Shown here one piece after another: positions 57,955 through 64,000 of a stretch of DNA of 64,000 nucleotides. The translations under genes and the position numbers were made by a program. Location of the stretch: the NCBI GenBank assembly GCA_949283125.1, contig CASDRK010000001.1, forward strand, positions 62,001 through 126,000, read 5' to 3'. The stretch's first letter is position 1, and each line of letters starts with the position of its first letter. A model generated the notes under the pieces. It was not told where the DNA came from. It did no database searches and was given only the letters and a program-made list of their open reading frames with translations. This DNA is from an uncultured Clostridia bacterium (GTDB taxonomy: Bacteria > Bacillota > Clostridia > Christensenellales > Borkfalkiaceae).

Positions 57955-58210
57955 TCCGGGCGTCCGGCGCATATTGCGGCTTATTCAACCCCAAGGCTGT
58001 TCTGCGGGCGCGCGCTGCGCGCCCGCACTGCGCCTGATTTTTCAGAACGTTATTTATTCGCCTTGCCGCCGGGTGGCGCGCCGGCAGGCAAAGTAACGTT
58101 GTTTTCCGTATACTCATATCGCACGCACGGCGTGCGCCGCGCGCCGCCCAAACAGCGGCCCGTCGCCCGATGCGGGATGCGCCCGCAGGGCTCTTTCAGG
58201 TATAATAAAA
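57955..58210. other. Gene-free gap with hairpins
   Basis: GCGGGCGCGCGC pairs with GCGCGCCCGC at about 58006-58028, followed shortly by ATTTTT, possibly the terminator of the TasA-like gene. A TATAAT lies at 58201-58206, four bases before the next start, without a good -35 box. Confidence 0.4.
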
Positions 58211-59698
58211 GTGGCTGACAGGACAAACAGGTCGGATATACATAACAACTCCATCCATCCTCACTCCGCAGGGGAAGCCCCCTCTGCGGGATTTGTCACG
58301 GAAAAAAACATAGCTTTTTCGCAGCGCGTCGCGCTCGCGGACGAAAAGACGCGCTCGCGCTACAACGCCGCAAAGGACGCGTTCTTCGGCTACGTCGCTT
58401 CGGACGGCGTCGCCGGCGTGATGTGCGATGCGGACGTGTTCGGCGAAAGCTTCCGCCTCGGCGGGGTGTTGCTGGGCAGGATACGTCTGGTCAGGGGATA
58501 TGTGCGGCTCTTTCTCAATCTCGACCCAAAAAAATACCCGCAGGACGAATATTTAATCAACGACTACTCGCGGCAGCCGATGTATGCCGACTGCCCCTTG
58601 GAAATAGATATATGCAGCGCCGCAAGCCTGTCTTGCGCCTACGCGTTGACGCGCGAAGTAATGCGCGCCGCGCGCGCGATCCCCGCAGTCGGGCACGTCG
58701 CGCGCGACTGGAGCGCGGAATACGACGGCTCGCATCTGATAAACTATCCCTTATCCGACGCCGCCGCGGTGCAAGCGGCCGACGCGGCGCTGTCCGACGA
58801 CAAGATATGCGACGATATCCCCGAAGTTCCCGCCGCAGGCGAAGGCCGGGCGGAGGATAAGGGCGTTCCCGCCGCCCCGGCAGTCTTTGCCGCCGCGGCC
58901 GCAAAGGGCGACTACGTTCCGCCTTCCCCCGTCCGCGTGCCTTCAAGGGCAAAGGTGGTGGACGCCCGCGGCGACAAGGTGGGCAAGGTGCGCAAGGGCA
59001 TATGGTACGACCTCGAAGGCCGGGTGGTGGGCATGTTCCGCCGCGCCGAAAGCCGGGTGGTGCAGTTTGCCGACGACGTGACGCACAGGGGATATGTGGA
59101 TAAAAACGACAACGTCGTAACGCTCAACGGCGAATACGTGGCCACGCTGCGCCGCTTCCCCGTCGCGCTTCTGGCGCTCGTCCTCGCCCTTCTGGTGCTC
59201 GTCACCGTGCTTACGGGCACGCTCAGCGCGCACTTCCTCGCCCGTTCGGACAGCATCGATTACGCCCCCGTGCTCTTCGTCGCCGACGAACACGGCATTA
59301 ACTGGCAGGACGCCGAAAATCTGCCCGTGTTCTACAACGCGCAGTTCGGCACCGAAAAGATAGCGCCCGGCATGAGCGGCAGCTATGCCTTCACGCTGCG
59401 CAACGACAATCCGGACGCAATAGAATTCTCCCTCGGCTTTTCCTGCGAAAACCAATACGGCATAGCCATTTCGTATTCGCTGTGGCGCGACGGCGTGTGC
59501 CTGTCGGGCGAGGAGAAGACCGCGCCCGAAGCCCTCGGGCTGGACGGAATGACCTTGGAGGAGAAGTCGAGCACGGTGTTCGTGCTCGAGTGGGAGTGGC
59601 TGCACAACGACGAGGCGGACACCGCCGCCGGCGAAAACGGCGCGGTATATACCCTTACGATAACCTTCAGCGCCACCGTGTGCGCGGACAGGGGCTGA
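58211..59698 (+). CDS. Type II membrane protein with TasA-like outer domain
   Basis: 495 residues, GTG start (no clear ribosome site, so the start is uncertain). A long N-terminal cytoplasmic region has an Ala/Pro-rich linker (about 200-245) and a beta-rich module (about 250-315, KVGKVRKGIWYDLEGRVVGM, then DDVTHRGYVDKNDNVVTLNG) recalling beta-flower repeats. One membrane helix (about 316-338, VALLALVLALLVLVTVLTGT) follows. The outside part has FGTEKIAPGMSGSYAFTLRN, the IAPGxxG strand typical of TasA-like folds. It lacks an N-terminal signal, so it is probably an anchor or nucleator for the secreted TasA-like proteins (inference). Confidence 0.65.
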   Translation: MADRTNRSDIHNNSIHPHSAGEAPSAGFVTEKNIAFSQRVALADEKTRSRYNAAKDAFFGYVASDGVAGVMCDADVFGESFRLGGVLLGRIRLVRGYVRLFLNLDPKKYPQDEYLINDYSRQPMYADCPLEIDICSAASLSCAYALTREVMRAARAIPAVGHVARDWSAEYDGSHLINYPLSDAAAVQAADAALSDDKICDDIPEVPAAGEGRAEDKGVPAAPAVFAAAAAKGDYVPPSPVRVPSRAKVVDARGDKVGKVRKGIWYDLEGRVVGMFRRAESRVVQFADDVTHRGYVDKNDNVVTLNGEYVATLRRFPVALLALVLALLVLVTVLTGTLSAHFLARSDSIDYAPVLFVADEHGINWQDAENLPVFYNAQFGTEKIAPGMSGSYAFTLRNDNPDAIEFSLGFSCENQYGIAISYSLWRDGVCLSGEEKTAPEALGLDGMTLEEKSSTVFVLEWEWLHNDEADTAAGENGAVYTLTITFSATVCADRG

Positions 59699-59713
59699 AA
59701 ACCTCGCTCCGGG

Positions 59714-59770
59714 CCCGCGCGCATTAAAGACTCCCGCGCGCATTAAAGACTCCCGCGCGCATTAAAGGCT
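59714..59770 (+). repeat. Three tandem 19-bp repeats
   Basis: CCCGCGCGCATTAAAGACT at 59714-59732 and 59733-59751, with a third copy (one change) at 59752-59770. Degenerate pieces continue to about 59810. It lies between the TasA-like membrane protein and the second signal peptidase. Confidence 0.85.
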
Positions 59771-59870
59771 TCCGCGCACAAAGGACCCGCCCGCGCGCAT
59801 TGAAAGCCCGCCGCGCAAGACGCGCGGCCCTGTGCGGGCATGCCCCGGGCGGCGCTCGGCACTACTTTTA

Positions 59871-60416
59871 ATGATCAGATTTTTTAAAACGGTAAACATA
59901 ATCGTCCGCGCCGTGCTCGTGGCCGCATGTCTTGCGCTGTGCGCGTACAACGTATATATCCTCGTTGCGCGCTATGCCTTCGGCAACGGCATGCCCACCG
60001 TGTTCGGCTATGCCGGGGCGTCGGTGGTGTCGGGCAGCATGGACGACGACAGCGGCGACGACGACATCGAGGTCGGCGACTTTGTGATAATCAGAGTGCA
60101 GAGCGACTATGCCGTCGGCGACGTGATAACGTTTTTATGGGACGGCGTGTACATAACCCACCGCATAGAGAGCGTCACGGAGCAAGGCTTCGTCACTCAC
60201 GGCGACGCCAACGGCGCATACCGCGAACAGCCCGACCGCTCGGCCGTGGTCGGCAAGGTGGTGCGCGTTTTAAAGGGCGCCGGCGGCGCGCTGGAATTTT
60301 TCCGCAGCCCCGCGGGGCTGCTCGTCGCGATAGGGGCGGGCGTGCTCGTGTGGATAGGCGCGGACATTGTTTCGGGACTGATAGAAAAGAAAGACGATGA
60401 AAAAGAGCAGGATTAA
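59871..60416 (+). CDS. sipW: SipW-type signal peptidase I (second copy)
   Basis: 181 residues from ATG 59871 (frame open from GTG 59832; neither has a clear ribosome site). N-terminal membrane helix about 10-33. Catalytic Ser56 in VVSGSMDDD, and His97 in YITHRIESV in place of Lys. THGDANGAYREQPD is the box E-type region. C-terminal membrane helix about 148-172, then a short charged tail without the long coiled coil of the first copy. The gene overlaps the next gene, a SipW-type substrate, by 20 bases, so enzyme and substrate are co-expressed. Confidence 0.9.
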   Translation: MIRFFKTVNIIVRAVLVAACLALCAYNVYILVARYAFGNGMPTVFGYAGASVVSGSMDDDSGDDDIEVGDFVIIRVQSDYAVGDVITFLWDGVYITHRIESVTEQGFVTHGDANGAYREQPDRSAVVGKVVRVLKGAGGALEFFRSPAGLLVAIGAGVLVWIGADIVSGLIEKKDDEKEQD

Positions 60417-61863
60417 AAAATACCCGATATTCACATATCTTTGCTGCCTGCTTCTCGTGAGCGTGCTGTTCACGGGGGTAACTTTTTCGCGCTATGCGTT
60501 CACCACTTCGGGCTCGGCGGGCGCGGGGGCGGCGGCTTTCGGCTGCTCTTACGAGATAGAAGATTTCTCCTCGCTCAACTTCGACAACTCCAACTACTGG
60601 GTATCGGCCGGCGGCGAGGGTGAAGGCGAAAGCTACATAACTTCGGCCACGCCCCGCACGGTGCGCTTCACCATGCGCAATTACGACGACGAAGGCCGCG
60701 TCAGCGGCGTGGATGTCAGGGCGCACATGCGCATATACATTTCGGCCGAGCTGGCCGACAGTCTCGCCGTTCAGGTAAGCACGGGCGATCAGACCTCCGC
60801 GGGCGGAGCTTACACTCCGCAGATACCTTTGGGCGAACTGTTCTACGGCCGCTCGGGCGGAACAAACGCCAACGGCACGCCCGCGCTCAATGCGACATAT
60901 GCGGATTACGGCTCCGAGACCGCGCTTAACAGCTCGTCTTTTTACGATTACGGCGCGCAGACGGCCGCGGACGAACAATTCACCGTCTCCGGCGGGCTGG
61001 GCACCCAAAGCCGCACTCTCACGCTCGAATCGTCGGCGGAGCAGGGCGGCAGCGGACTTGTGATGACGGTTTCCGCCGGCGAGCAGACCGTGGAATACTC
61101 CGTCGGGTTCCGCCGCGGCGTAAGCGAAACGCCGCTCTACCTCGACCTTAAGCGCGAGCAGACATTTTATACCATAGACATTACCCTGCCCGCCATGCGC
61201 TACGCCGGCGGCGGCAGGCACGAAAGCACGCACGTTGCCTACTTCACGCTCACCGACAGGTTGGAAAATTCCGCCCGCTGGTACGACAACATAACGAAGG
61301 GCGACGACGGCGGCTACACCACCGCCATAGACGGCGTCGGCGAGGCCATAGCCGTCACGCCCGTGTTCGCGGCCGACGGCGCGCTCGTCGAAGACATGGC
61401 ACGGCTTGTCACCGACCCCGCGCAGGGCTATTACTTTTTGCAGAACGGGGCCAGGATAGACATAACGGGCTACCACTTCGAGCAGACCGCGCCCGTTGCG
61501 GGCGGCGCGGAAGGGCAAACCACCACCGTGCGCATAAAGTGCGCCTACGCGGAGGAGGCGGGGAAGTACAACGTGTCGCTCTACCACGTCGCGCCCTTGA
61601 GCGAAAACGCCGCCTACTACGTTCACCCCATAACGTGGAACGGCGGGGAGAACAGCCTTTCGTGCGAGTATATGCCCGATTCATCGCCCTTCGCGTCGTA
61701 CGGGACGGGGGTCTGTTCCAACGTCGGACAAATCGACATATCCGGCATAACCATGGACGCTCTGCGCATTGCGGGCAAGGAAGCGGACATAACCATTGCC
61801 GTCAACCGCTCGTACTATTTCGACATGTACGCGCTCTTCGTTCAGGATTCGCAGGTCGGCTGA
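60397..61863 (+). CDS. Secreted surface protein with SipW-type signal
   Basis: 488 residues. Signal region: MKKSRIKKYPIFTYLCCLLL with the core continuing to about 27, then GVTFSRYAF, matching the TF[ASG]RY pattern of the two other precursors. The mature part is Gly/Ser/Thr- and Tyr-rich and beta-like, without a named domain: TPRTVRFTMRNYDDEGRVSG, LYLDLKREQTFYTIDITLPA, and a C-terminal DITIAVNRSYYFDMYALFVQ. There is no sortase motif, so it may be held by assembly with other fibre proteins. Translationally coupled to the second sipW. Confidence 0.75.
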   Translation: MKKSRIKKYPIFTYLCCLLLVSVLFTGVTFSRYAFTTSGSAGAGAAAFGCSYEIEDFSSLNFDNSNYWVSAGGEGEGESYITSATPRTVRFTMRNYDDEGRVSGVDVRAHMRIYISAELADSLAVQVSTGDQTSAGGAYTPQIPLGELFYGRSGGTNANGTPALNATYADYGSETALNSSSFYDYGAQTAADEQFTVSGGLGTQSRTLTLESSAEQGGSGLVMTVSAGEQTVEYSVGFRRGVSETPLYLDLKREQTFYTIDITLPAMRYAGGGRHESTHVAYFTLTDRLENSARWYDNITKGDDGGYTTAIDGVGEAIAVTPVFAADGALVEDMARLVTDPAQGYYFLQNGARIDITGYHFEQTAPVAGGAEGQTTTVRIKCAYAEEAGKYNVSLYHVAPLSENAAYYVHPITWNGGENSLSCEYMPDSSPFASYGTGVCSNVGQIDISGITMDALRIAGKEADITIAVNRSYYFDMYALFVQDSQVG

Positions 61864-61957
61864 AGCCTGCGGGCCATATCGTTGCGGCGGGCCCGTCCCG
61901 CCCGTCGGCTGCGGCCGCGCCGCATGCCGCAAATTTTAAAAAAGGAGGTACAATTGC

Positions 61958-64000
61958 ATGAAGCAGAGCGTGCGCAAAGCGCTTTTATATGTCGTTATGC
62001 TGCTGTTCATCGCCGCCATGTTCACTGCCTCCTTAACGTTCGGCAGATATATTTCGGAGCGCAATTCCGAAAGCGACTATTCCGGCGACATAGAATACAT
62101 ATTGAGCGACGCCATAGTCATCAGCACCATCGAAGACTTCTTCAAGGCCATCGAAAACGGCTACAGCAACATACAGATAGGCGAGGAGCTGGATAACCCC
62201 CTCATAATTTCGGGCGGAATAAGCGACGTGCGCAGCGACCTTACGATAGACCTCAACGGCCACGAGATACAGCGCAACAACCGCCAGCCCCTTTTAAACA
62301 TTCAGGAGGGCGTAACGCTCACCATCATAGACAGTTCTAAGGATAAGACGGGCAGCCTTTACAACCCCGTCGGATCCGTTCTTCAGCTTTCGGGCGGCAC
62401 ACTCACCGTGGCGGCGGGCATATTCGAAAGCGGCCCCCGCTCCGGCGAGCGCGACGCAAGCGGCGCACGCAACCCCGACTCCGGGCTGTACGACGAGTAC
62501 GCTTCGGGCGGCGGCACGGCGTGGAGCTCCCCGAACGGCGGCAGCTTCACCGCGACGAACAGCGCCGTGCTGTACGAAAAGAACGGCGCGGCATACTCCT
62601 CCGCGGGCGAGCGGCAGCTGCCCGTCATCGTGCCCAAAACGGTGGCAGGCTCCAACAACAACACCGTAAACGGCAATATGTATTTCGATGAAGGCGTCGC
62701 CGCGGACATTGGCGGCGGCATAATATGCGGCGACACCTATCTCTACTTCACATTCGAAGCGGACAACATGGAATTTTCCACCGTTGCAAACAACGGCAGC
62801 GCGGATTATTACTATGAATATTACGTAAAGGGCGAGCAGACCGACGGCCTTGTGGATTTTGAATACGTCGACGCGACCAGACAGAGCGAAACGGACGTGC
62901 TCGTCACCGTTTACGTGTACAACGACGTAAAGGGCAGCGCGGACGGCAGCGCCGACGCCGAAGGCTCGGCCCCCCCCAAGTATGCCGCCATCAACATGGG
63001 CAGCGGCAATCTGTACGCCCGCGCCGGGCACTATTATTCCTATTTCGGCAAAGCGGACACCTACTGCGTTTCGGCCACGGGCGGCTACATGGCCGTCAGC
63101 AACGGCTATTTCAACGCCTTCGGCGACGGGGTGTGCGTTGAGTGCGCCTACGGTTCGTCGGCGGGCGCAAACGAGTATCTCAACATATCCCGCGGCGATT
63201 TCTATTCGGAGGTGGGCGACACCGTCCGCGTTTCGGGCGGCACCATGGTTCTCACCGGCGGCAGCTTCACAAAGGACGCTTCGCAGGGCGCACAAAAGGG
63301 AGCGGAGGGCGTTGAAGCCGGCGCAAACGGCTCGGCCATAGATATGCAGAACGGCAGTCTGGTAATTTACGATGCCGCCGCTGCGGGAATACCCTTCGAT
63401 ATAACCGGTTCGTTTGTCTATGGCATAAGGGCTTCGGGACAGAGCGAGCTCACCGTCCACAATGCCGAAATCAACATAAATCGGGCCCAAAATGCCAATG
63501 CGGCCGACTACGAAAGCGCCCATGCCGTCTACACGCAGGGCGGAAACGTCAGCTTTTACGGCACCACTTCCGTTATGGTCGGCGGCGACCTGTCCACCGG
63601 CATTTATGCCTACGGCGGCAACGTCTTCGTCTACGGCGATAAATTCACGTGCGACGTCGCTATGGACGGTACTAACTCCACACTCTCCAGCACGGCCGTC
63701 AGCACCATAGGCGGCAGCGTGGACTTTAATGTTAAAACCGCCGACATAACCTCCAACGGTCTCGGCATAACCATAGGCGGCGGAGATATCGATGTCATCT
63801 CCGGCACAACCAAAGTAACGACCACGCGCGGCACGGGCATATACGTGTACGGCGGCACGTTAAAGGTCGAACAAAACTCTGTCTGCTCCGTGGAAAGCAC
63901 CATTGCCGAAGGCACAAAATGGGCTGCGGACAGCAGCGAGGGCGAAGGCGAGACGAATACGGGCGTAAACGTATACAACGGCGTGTACGTGCAGGGCGGC
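61958..64000 (+). CDS. Large repetitive beta-rich surface protein with SipW-type signal (partial)
   Basis: Open through the end of the window: 681 residues visible. ATG 61958 follows AAAGGAGGT. Signal: MKQSVRKALLYVVMLLFIAA, then SLTFGRYISE, the third TF[ASG]RY precursor. After an N-terminal unit with LTIDLNGHEIQRNN and LNIQEGVTLTIIDSSKD come many short strands of the type GGTMVLTGGSFTKD, GGNVSFYGTTSVMVGGDLST and GGTLKVEQNS, suggesting a right-handed beta-helix as in adhesins and polysaccharide-binding proteins. It probably ends in an anchoring region beyond the window. Encoded about 95 bases after the previous precursor gene. Confidence 0.8.
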   Translation, partial: MKQSVRKALLYVVMLLFIAAMFTASLTFGRYISERNSESDYSGDIEYILSDAIVISTIEDFFKAIENGYSNIQIGEELDNPLIISGGISDVRSDLTIDLNGHEIQRNNRQPLLNIQEGVTLTIIDSSKDKTGSLYNPVGSVLQLSGGTLTVAAGIFESGPRSGERDASGARNPDSGLYDEYASGGGTAWSSPNGGSFTATNSAVLYEKNGAAYSSAGERQLPVIVPKTVAGSNNNTVNGNMYFDEGVAADIGGGIICGDTYLYFTFEADNMEFSTVANNGSADYYYEYYVKGEQTDGLVDFEYVDATRQSETDVLVTVYVYNDVKGSADGSADAEGSAPPKYAAINMGSGNLYARAGHYYSYFGKADTYCVSATGGYMAVSNGYFNAFGDGVCVECAYGSSAGANEYLNISRGDFYSEVGDTVRVSGGTMVLTGGSFTKDASQGAQKGAEGVEAGANGSAIDMQNGSLVIYDAAAAGIPFDITGSFVYGIRASGQSELTVHNAEININRAQNANAADYESAHAVYTQGGNVSFYGTTSVMVGGDLSTGIYAYGGNVFVYGDKFTCDVAMDGTNSTLSSTAVSTIGGSVDFNVKTADITSNGLGITIGGGDIDVISGTTKVTTTRGTGIYVYGGTLKVEQNSVCSVESTIAEGTKWAADSSEGEGETNTGVNVYNGVYVQGG

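Noticed and set aside
60193-63523. Long minus-strand open frames opposite the SipW-substrate genes (also 5737-6687, 16216-17451, 21311-23125)
   Set aside because: They mirror well-supported plus-strand genes, have no ribosome sites or domains, and reflect GC-rich codon bias on the opposite strand.

Overview
The window looks like one contig of an uncultured anaerobic member of the Bacillota, probably class Clostridia. Pointers are a NiaR-type nad operon, SipW-type signal peptidases with TasA/camelysin-like substrates, strong AGGAGG ribosome sites, and an oxygen-sensitive class III ribonucleotide reductase on a mobile element. The family-level placement (Christensenellales-like) is a guess. Base composition changes sharply along the window. 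The backbone (1-9.7 kb and 49.8-64 kb) is GC-rich, the integrated element (9.7-33.4 kb) is intermediate, and the polysaccharide locus (34.8-49.4 kb) is AT-rich. The last two therefore look acquired.

1-9.4 kb, backbone: the end of rplJ and rplL; a cyclophilin-like lipoprotein; small unknown proteins; a nadB-nadC-niaR operon behind a NiaR-like operator (no nadA); and a polar amino acid ABC transporter whose ATPase carries an insertion of about 60 residues.

9.7-33.4 kb, integrative element: it sits in tRNA-Gln(CUG), flanked by 45-bp direct repeats of the tRNA 3' half, with a tyrosine integrase beside the tRNA. It carries a degenerate Mob-like protein, a sigma/HTH regulator, a DUF4143 ATPase, and a composite type I restriction operon (hsdM, KAP NTPase, hsdS, membrane protein, hsdR, then a DUF4238 protein, a coiled-coil protein and a membrane protein). 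A second operon holds nrdG, nrdD, a dNMP kinase, a phosphoesterase, a leucine-rich-repeat protein and a type III-like DNA methyltransferase. The regulator gene and hsdM share an almost identical 37-nt promoter segment.

34.1-49.5 kb, surface polysaccharide locus: two O-acetyltransferases, a GHMP sugar kinase, a nucleotidyltransferase, a QueC-like PP-loop ATPase, an Alg14/Alg13 glycosyltransferase pair, pyruvyl transferase, a MenD-like ThDP enzyme, an SDR, two GT4 glycosyltransferases, Wzy, a TupA-like ATP-grasp protein and Wzx, ending at a strong terminator. Three early genes contain poly-G tracts of 9, 12 and 8 G inside the coding sequence. Two are out of frame and one is in frame as sequenced, which points to slipped-strand phase variation of the polysaccharide.

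49.8-64 kb, backbone: an HTH membrane regulator with an HEXXH membrane protease, MscS with a small membrane protein, a peroxiredoxin behind a possible small RNA, an XRE repressor facing a consensus promoter, and a SipW-type secretion region. That region has two signal peptidases, three precursors sharing a hydrophobic stretch ending TF[ASG]RY, and a single-pass membrane protein with a TasA-like outer domain. It is interrupted by an array of 150-bp palindromic repeats around a GIY-YIG nuclease gene. The last gene, a repetitive beta-rich surface protein, runs off the end of the window.
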